Source of the DNA: Theobroma cacao | Taxonomy: Eukaryota > Streptophyta > Magnoliopsida > Malvales > Malvaceae | Reading direction: 5' to 3' | NCBI RefSeq assembly: GCF_000208745.1 | Contig: NC_030857.1 | Coordinates: 3,301,700 to 3,365,699 of the forward strand | Length of the DNA stretch: 64,000 nt | Shown: one piece after another, positions 24,701-36,251 of the stretch | Layout of the letters: each line of letters starts with the position of its first letter | Position numbering within the stretch: the first letter of the stretch is position 1 | Notes under the pieces: generated by a model | What the model saw: only the letters and a program-made list of their open reading frames with translations | The model's database searches: none | What the model was told of the DNA's origin: nothing | Translations under genes and position numbers: made by a program

Positions 24701-27700
24701 TTTCAATTTTTTTATTCATTTATATTTTTCTTTTGAAGGCAATAATGCAGACAATTGAGCATGAACTTGAGGTCACAGTAAGGGTACATGAAGTACGCTC
24801 TGAATATGAACGACAAATGGAAGAGTGAGTCCTCTTTATTTATTTCATATCCAGCTCCCTTACTTCTGCACCATTTCTAGCTATAATACTTAGCTTTGGT
24901 CAGAATTTGGTTTGAACTTTCATTTTATCTAATTTATGATTTATCTTTAGCATTCTTGGACACTGTTTGAAGAGTACTAATTTAAATCTAGGAGTCTGAG
25001 TGAATGCCTTTAATCTTCTCTCTCTCTCTCTTTTGTTTTAGTTATGGTCAACATTGGTCATTCAGTGTAGTATTTTAGATATGCCGGTTTGACTGGCTTG
25101 ATGATTCAATTCTCTGTGATGTTTGAATGCTTGTTAAACATGATCTTTTACATTTGTGTGTTGTTTCATAATCTGGTTTCATGTGCATTCTGTCAGAGCT
25201 GCAACAAGTTTTTTGGTTTCTGCATTAATCACTCTCTCATAATTAAAAAAATTAGATATACTACTTAAGATATTTGTCAATAGCTTTGTTAAGGTGTTTG
25301 AACTTTTCATTATTTTGTTTTTGTTTGCTAATTGTAGCTAAAAAGAAAATTTTGTTTAAACTAGATCTGACGTTAGACTTAGAAGTTGAGGAGAATGTTT
25401 TGTGGTTCCAGCCTAGTGTGAAAATAGGCAGGATTTACTTCTACTAGGTTTTATGAGTAACTTGAGTTGTATGCTTAAGGTATTAGTCCTAACTTCAGTT
25501 TGCTTATTTTGGTCTTTGAATTTTTGGTCTCTTTAATCTCTTTTAAACTAGATTGTGCATTGACTAGGGATGCCGATGAGCTCCCCTCGTCCAAGGGAAA
25601 AAATGGGGAAGAAAGGACTGTTTCTCATGCTAAAAAGGATAGGCCAGATCTCATAATGCTATGGTTTGGGAGAACTCTTTTGTAGTTGTTTAGTTGTTCT
25701 TTTCTTTTTCTTTTTTTTTTTAATTTCTCCTTCTCTCTAGCTCTTCGTTTTTGTAGAGGATGGCAGAGGAAGTTTGATTACGTAATGGCATTTGGGTTAA
25801 GAATCTATTAATTTCTACTGTATAAGATTCCAACTATGAAGTGGAAGCTTTCTTGTGATGCTCTTATTATAATGTTGTCATTGAATATATTCAAATAATG
25901 TTCTGTTTGTACAATAGGAGGGCTAGGATGGCCAAGGAGGTTGCGAGATTGAAGGAAGAAGCTGAGATGCTTAAGCAGAGTGATTTAAGGTTAAATTTTT
26001 TGATGTTGTATATGCTGTTCATTATGTCAAATCATTTTCTCTTTTTCCTCCATGTTATTATGTAAACCAATGATCAAATACTTTTCCATTAATGCTACCA
26101 AATGCAGTGATTGTCCAGAGACAATGTCACCAGGTGCAAGAAACTCAAGAATTTTTGCTCTAGAAAACATGCTTGCTGCTACTTCTAGCACTCTGGTCTC
26201 TATGGCCTCACAACTATCTGAAGCAGAAGAGCGTGAACGTATTTTTAGTGGCAGAGGACGTTGGAACCAAGTTCGGTCTCTTGCTGATGCAAAAAATATT
26301 ATGAATTATCTATTCAATTTAGCGTCATCCTCAAGGTAATGCATCTATCAAACCAAAAAAGTGCATGCTATTGCCTTTTTAACTAATTGATTTGCTGCAA
26401 CTTTTTGTTTTTGTATCATGGTTGTTGCATCATGGGTCTGACTTTCTATTTGCTTCAATATATTTACTTGTTGACCTTTTTATGAAGGTGCTCAGTGCGA
26501 GATCAGGAAGTTCATTGCAGAGAAAAGGATGCAGAAATAAGAGATCTAAAGGAAAAGGTGGTGAAACTTAGTAGTTTGGCTAGACAACTTGAGATACAAA
26601 AGGCAGATCTTGTCCATCAAGTTAAAGTGATGGTTAGTTCATTATTTATATTAATGTTCAATCTAACTTTAAGTGGTAAGGCATCACATGATATGTATCA
26701 GCTTATTATTAACAGTTCTCTGTTCAATTTTTTCCTTTAATGTCTGTTAAGCTTTGGATCCTGACTGATTAGCTATATATGACCCTTGCAACAGAATGCA
26801 ACCATGAAGCAATACTCCATGAAAGGAACCATGGATTCTGGCATCCCTGACTTAAATGGTGGAAGACATAAGTATGAGCTGCGGAAGCAGGTAAGTGCCA
26901 CTCCCCTCCTCTATAGCTTAATTGTTACTGAAAGTAGAATGGTTTTGAATAACTACTTCCTGACTTGAAAAAATTATTATAGGAACACCGAAGCTCCATA
27001 ATCTTTATGGAGGACATGGATACGTCTGAGTCAGAACATTCAGATATGGATGCAAGTGATGATGGTGAGTGGGTGCAGTCAGAAAAGAAGCCATTTAGGA
27101 GAAGAGCTTCTAGATCTAGAGGCCACTCAAGTGAAGGAATTCATCAACTAGTTGCCAACGACTCAGAAAACATTAAGGGGTGTACTGGTGAGGTTACAGG
27201 GAAAACTGATGGATTGTGCTGCACTTGCAGTAAGAAGTCTTGGTGCAAGACACCGAAATGCCAGTGTAGAGCAAATGGAAACTCTTGTGGACAGTCATGT
27301 GGTTGTTCTTCGGTCAGATGTTCCAATAGAGAAGCAGAGGCAAACATGCCAAGTGATGTTGGCACTAACGAAGAGCAAAGCCTTGTCGCTCAAGGGGCAA
27401 TGCTACTCCAGAATGCATTGGAGGGTGAGAAGGCGGCTGAAACAAATGAGGATTGTGCTACAAAGAGAAAACCACTCACAGACATTGGAAACACATTGGT
27501 ATCGTTTCTGGTCTTGTATGATATTTAAAACCATTCACAGAATGATTTACCCACCACATTTTTTATGTCCTATTTTAAATAATTTTATGCTCGGTTAGCA
27601 TAATCCTCTCATTTTTCATTTGTCAAGCTCATGCAAAGTTGACTTATTTTTCTGACAGGATAAACCCAATGCACCAAAGCCTAATCGGAGAAAGAAATGG

Positions 27701-28009
27701 GGAAAATCAGTGATCCAGTTGGTTCCCGTTGCTCCACCAACTTCACAGCCAGAGAACGCCGCAGAGCCCCAAAAGACAGAAACGGCTGATCCTCCCAAAA
27801 GAACAGATAACTGTCCAAGCGAGTCCGACATCCCGTTGAAGTTACCAAGAGCAATGAGATCAGCTTCATCAAATGGCAACAAATTGCTGAGAGAAAGAAA
27901 TGATGATCAACAGGATGAATCAACCAACAAGGAACAAGCTGTCCTTGCTCCTAGCAGTCCTATTCGGCCAACAAGAACAACAGATGAGAAAGAGAACTGC
28001 CGCCGATAA
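18780..28009 (+). CDS. KIN4C: Kinesin-4 family motor protein, KIN-4C type (1264 aa)
   Basis: This is a plus-end-directed microtubule motor of the kinesin-4 (KIF4/FRA1) family. The N-terminus [16 protein letters not shown] matches KIN-4C rather than KIN-4A/FRA1. The motor domain (about residues 6-370) has the P-loop GQTGSGKT, switch I NSQSSRSH and switch [11 protein letters not shown]. Long coiled coils follow, then a Cys-rich region ([17 protein letters not shown] and further CxC motifs, near residue 1050) as in KIF4, and a basic tail. There are 27 coding exons: 18780-18890, 19005-19151, 19271-19423, 19506-19759, 20080-20258, 20386-20510, 20965-21001, 21123-21214, 21310-21426, 21515-21628, 21726-21809, 21890-22067, 22536-22636, 22963-23061, 23152-23265, 23336-23452, 23559-23639, 24237-24308, 24389-24482, 24566-24597, 24739-24824, 25918-25989, 26108-26335, 26488-26632, 26795-26890, 26983-27498, 27659-28009. 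The intron at 20511 starts with GC. All phases agree, so the gene looks intact. Confidence 0.96.
23863..23973 (+). mobile_element. Short tRNA-related SINE-like retroposon (~85 bp) with 13-bp target-site duplication
   Basis: An 85-bp insert (23876-23960) in a KIN-4C intron is flanked by perfect 13-bp direct repeats GAAATCTAAAATA (23863-23875 and 23961-23973). It contains an A-box-like TGAGCAGTAAGAGTGG and a B-box-like GGTTCAAGCC in tRNA order and spacing, and ends in ACCAAAA. These are marks of a retroposed, Pol III-type short element. The family is unknown to me. Confidence 0.7.
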
Positions 28010-28987
28010 CTTGGGAGTCCTTGACCATTCATCGGTAAAATATTCTTACCACAGTGTCACTAACCAGCTTTGACATGTATGTCATTTCCATGAAAAACCT
28101 TTGTTTCTTTTTTTTGTTGGATTTTATTTCCTTCTTAATCCTTTGGTTCTGTACAAGAGAAGTTGGATCCTTGAATGGAAGTGATGACTTGATGTTGTTT
28201 CACAGTTGATTAGGCTTGTCCTGTTTTATTAGTCCTCACCAGTGAGGAGTACTGTTATTGTTATTCACCGTTTGCTTAGCTTAATTGCACAATACATAAG
28301 TTGATTCTTTGAGATCATCCGAATCGTATTGCTTGGTTTTTTCCTAAGATTAATACCACTATTATGTTTGGATTAAGAAAATTGAAGGAAAAAATAAACT
28401 GAAAGGGGGAGAAATTATCGGAGTTTATTGTGCTTCACAAGGCTAGCAAATATTGCTTCAAGGAATATTTCTCTTTAGGCTTCATAATGCCGATAAGCAC
28501 AAATATTGCTTTTCTTTTTATTTTTTTAAAAATAAAAATATTAAAAAAAAACAAATAATAAAGAGTAAATAACAAAATTATCATCCCAAAAAAGGTCAGT
28601 TGTCCAAGACAATTTGCAATTTATGTAATTTTAGTTGGGGAATTAAACCCAAAAGACTATAATCATACATTGATTGGAGTAACATTCCAGCAAAAGGTCC
28701 TACAAGTTTGAAATGAAACTAGGGAAAATCAAAACCATTATCACTGTTCTTTGGTCTAATGTCTGATCAATAGTAATGATTGCAATTTCACTCATTAACG
28801 GCATGTTTCATCTTTGATGCCAACAGCATCATCATGTCTCCAGATTCGATGGCATGTTTCATCTTTGATGCCAACAGCATCATCATGTCTCCAGATTCGA
28901 TGCCATGATCACCGCTTGAGTCCTAAACAGAGGCTTCAGATTATAGCAAAGCTCTCGAGCAGAAATGGCTCATCTCTAGCACATGTA
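28010..28987. other. Intergenic region between convergent KIN-4C and ASL genes
   Basis: This holds the 3' UTRs and polyadenylation regions of two tail-to-tail genes, an AT-rich A-run stretch near 28520-28560, and the 51-bp duplication listed separately. No other gene is seen. Confidence 0.7.
28800..28901. repeat. Perfect 51-bp tandem duplication
   Basis: The 51 bases at 28800-28850 (beginning GGCATGTTTCATC, ending CCAGATTCGAT) are repeated without a mismatch at 28851-28901. The location is within the presumed 3' UTR of ASL, about 90 bp beyond its stop codon. Perfect identity indicates a recent event or conversion. Confidence 0.97.
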
Positions 28988-31900
28988 TCATTGAGGTCTT
29001 GTTCTGTTGATTTCAAGTTTGGTAACCCAATAGTCAAGTTGATCAGCTACACATGCTGAACCTGTGGAACCATACGAACTGAATTTCTTGACTGCGTTTT
29101 CTACCCCAAGAAACTCATACACATCGTGATCAAATACAGGATTTAGGCTTCTCAACTCATCTAGACTTAGGTCCTGAAGCTGGCAGTTCTTGGCAACACA
29201 TAACGCAACCGACCGTCCAACTATATCATGAGAAGTTCTGAATGGTATCCCCTGCAGAGGTAAAAAATGGGCACATATTTTATATTATTGAAAAAGAAAG
29301 TGGGGAAAAAAGAAAAAGAAACAGAAATCAAATCAGTTATATTAAGAAAGCAACTGCGGCAACACCTTTACAATCAAAAGGAAAAAAGAAAAAAAAGAAA
29401 TCAACAAATACAAAGTGACTTGCCTTTTTAACTAGATAATCAGCAAGTGTTGTGGCATCAAGATAACCTGCTGGTAAAGCCTTCTGTATTCTTTCCTCAT
29501 TGAAAGCAATATTTTGAGCAAACTCTGCTGACACTTCAAGCATGCCTATAATGGTCTTGACGCTATCAAACATAGGTTCTTTATCTTCCTATTTCAGTAG
29601 GCAAAAGAAAAGAAAAGAGAATGCCTCTGTAAGCACTCCAAAAATGTAAGGAAAATCCAAGAAAAAAGCTGAAATAGATAAGGGCTCAAACAGCCGTTGG
29701 CACCAGTGCACAAGGACGATCAAAATGAACACCAACATAGAACCATAAGATTTATAACATCAAAGGATGGTCCAGTGTTCATGGAGTCCATAAAATGGAT
29801 ATACTTAAATAACCACATTATTAAGTGAGTAAAAGAAGCTTCTACCTGCAAATCCCGATTATACGCAAGAGGAAGTCCTTTGCACAATGTGAGAAGGGTA
29901 ACCAGGTCTCCAATCACTCTAGCAGACTTTCCTCGAACAAGCTCCATTGGATCTGGATTTTTCTTTTGAGGCATTATGCTACTTCCAGTGGAAACAGAGT
30001 CACTTGGTGTGATGAATCCAAACTCCTCTGAAGCCCACAATACCCATTCTTCACCCAGCCGAGAAAGATGAATCGCTATGATGGAATTAGCAGAAAGAAA
30101 CTCTAGGACAAAATCTCGATCTGAAACTGCATCAATACTATTCAAAAATAGTGAAAAACAACTATGTTAAAAGCAACCTGATATCAAGATGTCATGGAAC
30201 AACAAAATTAAGATGGAGATCTAGGCTTTACAACCTCCTATGGAAGGGGTAACAAACTTTCGTGCTATAAGGCATAAACAGAGACAAGTCGTACAATGGT
30301 CATGTGTGACATTCCAGAAACTGAAGTATGATGACTGTGTCAGTACATACCTGTTCCTCATGGGAGCACTGAATCCCAAAGCATCAGAAGTCCAAAACCT
30401 ATCAATGGGTAGGCCAGTGCCAGCCAGTGCACATGCACCTAGTGGGCAGAAATTCAACCTAGCTCTGCAATCTAGTAAACGGCCAGCATCACGGTCAAGC
30501 TGCAGTAAAAAAGGCCGAGTTAGTAAATCTAGAGGCAGAATGATAAAAGATACAAGACAGTTTTGTACACCTAACAAGAGAATTCGTTCTCATGCAAGCT
30601 AAGACACCATTATGTAAATATAGAAATTTGGATTTACTATCCGCAATATATAGGAAATTATTTTTCTTTCTTTTATAGAAAAAGGGCTGGGTTGTCCTGG
30701 TGATAGAACCATAATTGATTTGTGCACAAGTTTATGAGCACATCTTATCATATAGATTCTAATATTCAGACTTCTAACACTATGTTGACTTGATCATAAT
30801 TGCTAACCATTTACAATTTCAATCTTTAGGTTTACCCAGGTTCCATTATTTCCTCCTTTTATTTACTCTTCAAGAGCCTAGCTAGCTACCATCAATGTGT
30901 TTTTTCTTCCAATTTTAGTCCTTTTTCTCTTATAAAAGTTCAATTAGATAAGCTTCCTTTTAAGTTATAACCATATGAGAAGTTCAAAATTTTCTGATCA
31001 ATCAATATGGCAACCACTTTGTTTTGCCAAACAGATATATAGATGTTCAATTTTTATTCTACAATAATGTATAAATGAAACGATTCAAACCTGTTCCACA
31101 TATGCTAAGAGAAGATGTTGCAATAAAACAGGTTGCGCTCTCTGCAAATGTGTATATCCAGGAATGATCAAACCCTCATTATTTAGAGCCAATTTCACCA
31201 AAGCAACCTGGAGATGTCTAATGCTAGCAATAATCCTGTCAATAGCATCACGGCACCAAAGGCGAAAATCAGTTAAAACTTGATCATTTCTGCTTCGAGC
31301 AGTGTGGAGCTTCTTTGCAGGCTCACCAACCATATCTGTTAGTGCTGCTTCAATGTTCATGTGCACATCCTCCCTATCAGTTCTCCACACAAATTCACCA
31401 GCTTCAATGCGTCTCTCTATCTCATCTAGGCCTTGCAAAATACTATCCCTATCACTTACACTAATCAACCCCTACAAGCAAAAATAAGAAAAATCATATC
31501 ACAAATTTCTCACAGTTTTTATCACCCTGAATTTCCCCGAAGCCAAAGGGTAGTTACTATAATAAAAAATTAGTAATGTACAGCTACTTGTTTTTTGCTT
31601 GGTAAAGCAAACGGCACAAGAAGTGTTTTTGAATTAAAAAAAATGTTAGAATTGGTTTTGCATTTTAGTGCGTTGTTCAGTTTCAATTAATTAGCATAAT
31701 TTTGCTCTTTAAAATCCTTTTAGGAAGTAAATTATGCACATTTCCGAAACCAACACACTCCTCCAAGACACTCTACAAACAGTAAATTGGAAGGGAAAAT
31801 CTAAATAAGAAAACACACGAACCTGTTCAGCAAGCATAGACGCATGAGCTTTACTACCCATAATATCATGTTTATACAACTGTCTATCAAACGATATAGA

Positions 31901-32143
31901 CTCAGTGAACTTCTCAACGATATCCGTCACACTCTCTTCGAATCTGCCACCCCACAACTTTGTCTCCTTGGGTTTAGTCTCGGTTTCAGAGGACTGGCCC
32001 ATGGTGCACCACAATGGCTCGAACCTTGGCTTGGATCTATGCAGCAATGGGAGTATGGGTCTTGGGTTGGACACGGATTGGCTGGAGACGAAGGTCGATG
32101 GTGAAGAAAAAAATGGGGTTGGCGAAGAGAGTAATGATTCCAT
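28988..32143 (-). CDS. ASL: Argininosuccinate lyase, chloroplastic (523 aa)
   Basis: This enzyme cleaves argininosuccinate to arginine and fumarate, the last step of arginine synthesis, in the plastid. Exons (minus strand): 32143-31823, 31471-31091, 30499-30351, 30137-29846, 29588-29424, 29251-28988; the total is exactly 524 codons. A Ser/Pro-rich transit peptide ([14 protein letters not shown]...) precedes the body, which begins near [10 protein letters not shown]. Fumarase/aspartase-superfamily signatures are present: [17 protein letters not shown] and the mobile-loop signature [12 protein letters not shown], which holds the catalytic Ser. The length matches plant ASL (about 517 aa in Arabidopsis). 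The intron after exon 5 starts with GC. An in-frame ATG lies 33 codons upstream at 32242; I prefer the MESLL start because it gives a typical transit peptide. Confidence 0.96.
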
Positions 32144-32787
32144 TATAGAAACGGCCAAAGAAAAAGCTGAGAAAAGAGTAGTCTTCCTCGTGCGGGGTTT
32201 GCGTTTGGTGTCGGCACTTCTTTGGCAGGGTTTTGGAAGCAACGGGCAGGGTACCCGTTAGGTTTTAGGTACCCGTACCCGAATCTTATTGTCTCTTAAA
32301 AGTACTATAAAAACCCGATTGAAATTTGACTTTTGCAACCTGAATTGTACCCGAATTCAATGGGTAATACCCGCTAATTACTGGTACCCGAACATTGTGA
32401 AAGAACAAGAAAACTGTAGAATGGCACTTGTATCACATTTCGGGCTTCTTTTGTTTTGCTTGATTTTTATTTTCCAGTGGGTTCCAAAAATCTATTAGAC
32501 ATGGAATTTCTAAAAGCTAGCCGGAACAGATCTAATCGTTGGGTTTGTGTTTGCCCGGAGTTTAGATTCGAGTCATGAACATCATTACGATGTCTGGTCT
32601 TGTTCCAGCCCAAGAAGGAAAGAATGAAGAGACATTGACAACAGATGAGAGGTAGATATTAGAAACATCTATAATCTGTTACTTTACATAAAATGGAATC
32701 CAAACCGGAATTAATCGAAAAGAAAAGAGAAATCTTCCATAAAGGGAACTAAGAAAATTAAGAAGGGAAAGGGGTAGAGGCAGGAGT
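32144..32787. other. ASL promoter region with TACCCG repeats; 3' UTR of NET2 gene
   Basis: This spacer holds the ASL 5' UTR/promoter and, towards 32700-32787, the 3' UTR of the next gene. Between 32252 and 32390 the hexamer TACCCG occurs six times (32252, 32270, 32276, 32348, 32368, 32385), together with related AACCCG. No coding gene is seen. Confidence 0.6.
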
Positions 32788-35700
32788 TTATCGTGAGGGC
32801 TCGGTAGGTTCTGATAGGAAACTGAGCTGTTTCTGCAACGTTGGATGCCCGCATGCAAACATTGATGGTCCCTTTAGCTGCCTCTTGTTCTTTAGCTTGA
32901 TTCCAAATAAGAAAGAACGCAGAGGGATTCTTGGCTTCCCTGTTCTCGACACGGGATTTTGAGCCGTTGATGCTGACAACCCAAGTTCCCTTTCCAAATT
33001 CGCCATTACTTTCTCAACTTCAAGCTTGAGTTGTCTCACACGATCAAAGCCTGCTTTCAATTCATCAGCAACCTTGTTGTTTTCCTGTTTCATGTTGAGA
33101 ACCTCACCTTGAAACTTGGCAGCCTGATATCCACTGAGTTCAGTCTCTCCTGCATGGCCACTAGCATTGGTCACTCTTGCAATCTCTTCTTGGATGTTGC
33201 ACAAGGAGGAATATCTACCTTGCACTTCGTCTTTCAAAACTGCATTGTTTTCCAACCATAATGTTAATTCAGTTTTTACTTCTCTCAAGTGAGAATAAAT
33301 GGGCCGGGCTTCTGATTTGAGAGACTGCTGCTGCTTTCCACTTCCTTCTTGCTTCATTTTTCCTCTCAGTGTTGATAACTCTGCTTTCAAGTCCTGGACT
33401 GAAGTTTGGTATTTTTGTATCTGATGAAAAGATGTGCTGAACCTCAACCAGAACTCTAGGTTTTCCTCCAGCAAGTCATCAATATCTGATCGGATTTTTT
33501 CCTCTACGGTTAAAACATGACGAGATTGGCTTACAGTTTTTACCTGCATAAGAATTTCTCCCATTGTCTTGGGAGATTCTTCGAATCTTCCATGTGCAGT
33601 TGCTTCGACTACTTTTTCATCGGATTCAACTTTCCCCTGACCTACGGCTACTGGCGATGCCTGAATAGATTCGGTCAAGGTAGATTCTTGGCTTGCGCTT
33701 AGACGGGGTCCTTCAAGTTCGACCAAGTTCCCATCCTTGTTTTCATCTGGAAAGCTCATTTTTTGACGTAAAGATTGAATCTCTCCATCTCTGGAGGCCA
33801 CAGCATTCTTCAGTTCCCTTATCTGCAATGCCAATTCAAAGAAACCGTCGCGGTTTTTCTTCTCTACGTCATTAAGCTTGTTTCTTACATCCTTATAATT
33901 CCGAAGAACAGAAGAGTACTCGTCTAGTAAAATCTTTTCTCTGTCATCCAGTCCATTCAAGTACAGCTGCCTCCAGTTTGGTTGGTCTTCTTCTTCATCG
34001 GTCCCTAGTTCCTCAATCTCAGTATCAGGGATACTGCTTGCTGTCTCGGAGAAATATTTCTTCTCGGCTTTGTCTTCTTCCATTGGTTCCAGAGCCTTTC
34101 TCGAATCAACGTCAAACTTACTGCCTGATTCAGAATCAGCATAGTTTTCTCCTTCAGCCGAAAAATCTCTTTCCTTTCCTTCCATTTCAATTCCTGTGTC
34201 TTTTAAGGCTGAACTATCATAAGGAGCCAACTCAATTTCATGGTCTTCCATTCCCCTGTCAGCTATGGCATCCGTTCCAGTTTTTACTTCTTGGGAGAGT
34301 CCTGTATTTTCAACCTCCTCATCCATCTTCACGCCTTGTAACTTCATAGACAAATGACCAATGTTACAACTTGCCTCGGTAAAATGAGTTTTGAGACTGT
34401 TATTTTGTGCTACAACAGTTTTTACAAGATCTTTAACTCTACTTAATTCCCGCTCCAATTCATTCATCCTGTTTTTCATGATGTCTGAGCCTTCAATCAG
34501 AGCTTCCTTGTCTTCTTCCAGGCTCTTAACGTGGGCCTGGAGCTCATCTGTTTCTGATCTTAATCTCATTACCAAAGCATTTTCAGAAAAGACTGCAGTT
34601 TCCAAATTAACAACTCTCTGCACAAGGTCATCAATTTTCTCTGCAAGCTGTGAAACTGTGAGAGAGCCATTTGAGCTTACTTCAAGCTGCTCTTCGATCT
34701 CCTTTCGCAACGCTTCCAAATCTTGTCTCTCTTTTTCCTCACTTTTAATATCGTAGACCATGTTATCAAACTCCGTAGTTGGACTCACGTACTTATGCTT
34801 CTCTTGCTGATTTGTTTGTGGGAAGTTAAATTTATTCCTGAGAGCTTCAAACTTCTGATTTACCTTCTTAATCCTTCTGGATTCTACTCTTGCCTCTTCA
34901 GTTGACTGCTCATGTTTTTCTTTCAACTTAGCCAAGGTCTCTTGGCATGACTTAAGAGCTCTAGCTGCCATCAGAGCCCTAGCTTCATTGTCATCAATAA
35001 CGGAGCCAATGCCAAACTCATCCTGTAAATTGCAAACTCTCTTTTGCTTTTCAGTTATCTGGTGTTCAATTTCATAGAATTTTTTATATCCGTGTTCATA
35101 GGAGCTTTTTACAAACTCCCTTTCAGTTTGCAATTCTAAAACTTCCTTCTGAAGATTGTCTATTTCATCTAGTGCCTCATTTTTGCTCAGCCCTGAACTT
35201 GGAAATGCAGCAGCTTTAGCAGAACTAGAAGCTCTCTTGAGTTGTCCCTTTCTCAACAACAACACAGACTGGCTCCTGAAATCTTTCTTCAGAAATGGAG
35301 CTTTTGGAACGCTTGGTTTTGGGACACTTGGTTTGTCAGCACAGGGGGAAGAAGTTGATGTTTGGCTAACATTTTCTTCATCTTCTTCATCCATGGCAAA
35401 TGGAACTTGTTCAGGGAAGACAGAGGCAATGGTGCGGTTGGCACTTTGCAGGTCTTTTGATAAGTGATCATATCTTTCAGCTAAAGCTCGGTATGCTCGA
35501 TAAGATTCTTCCACGATGCTTACAAGTTCTGGTCTCCTCCTGTAATACATTTCTGCCCTCTGTGCAAAGGAGTCTCCATCGTCGTCAATGATTGTGAGCA
35601 TGCTACTCACCTTCTCCTCCATATCTGTGATTTTCAAGTGTCCATGTTAGCAATCACTCATCTTAAGATGAAATGCATCTGTTAGCTGTTAACAATAAGA

Positions 35701-36251
35701 TAATCAATGTTGTGGAACATTCACGAACTAGAATTAGCTGAACAGAAATGGATCATGGATGTCTTTGAAATGGTAGCACATTATACTTTCAACAATGTAA
35801 TTTTTCTCTAATGCCAAGACATAAAAGAAGTCACCCTCTGGTTGTCCTATATCATTATAAGTTATCTGCCTCATCTTCTTTGACATTTTCCCTTTCAGCC
35901 ATATAATTTCATTTCTTAGAATTAGCTATTTCAGAAACATCTTATACCCAAAAAAAAGGAAAACAGTATGGAGAAAAATCAGGCGTGTTTTGATATTGCC
36001 TTATTCTAACAAAATAAAGAAAATGCAAGCAACCATGCAATGGCAAAGAATTGAAAATCATGGGGTAGACAGAACCAGTTATGGATCACTCAAATAACTA
36101 GATTTCTATGATGATCCCATAAGTTGAGCCCAGATTTGAATATATGAGAATGCTTACCTTGAAGGTTCTGTTCCAGCCATTTTGACTGCTTTGTCCTAAT
36201 GTGGCTTGCCCACCACCATGAATATGCGTTGCTTGCTGCTCTCTGCAACAT
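32788..36251 (-). CDS. NETWORKED 2 (NET2) family actin-binding protein (979 aa)
   Basis: NET proteins bind actin filaments through an N-terminal NAB domain and link them to membranes; NET2 members are typical of pollen. Two exons: 36251-36159 (31 codons, MLQRAASNAYSWWWASHIRT) and 35634-32788. The first short exon supplies the WWW-containing start of the NAB domain, which continues DMEEKVSSMLTIIDDDGDSF to RAYRALAERYDHLSKDL. The open frame alone would miss this exon, and its ATG inside exon 2 is not the real start. The rest is long coiled coil with acidic stretches. The NET2-typical middle segment (DWRQLYLNGL-like: PNWRQLYLNGLDDREKILL) is at about residues 595-615. The C-terminus is basic (RIPLRSFLFGIKLKNKR). 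The length fits NET2A-D (about 950-980 aa). Confidence 0.92.

Noticed and set aside
27144..27923. Antisense frames over the last KIN-4C exons
   Set aside because: They overlap confirmed coding exons with correct phase on the plus strand; no independent evidence.
33978..34349. Plus-strand frame of 123 codons opposite the NET2 gene
   Set aside because: It is antisense to a long, clearly coding exon and has low-complexity Leu/Gln/Ser content; a shadow frame.
32788..35637. NET2 start at the ATG at 35637
   Set aside because: That ATG reads through a splice acceptor; the NAB domain needs the upstream exon at 36251-36159, which joins in phase at 35634.
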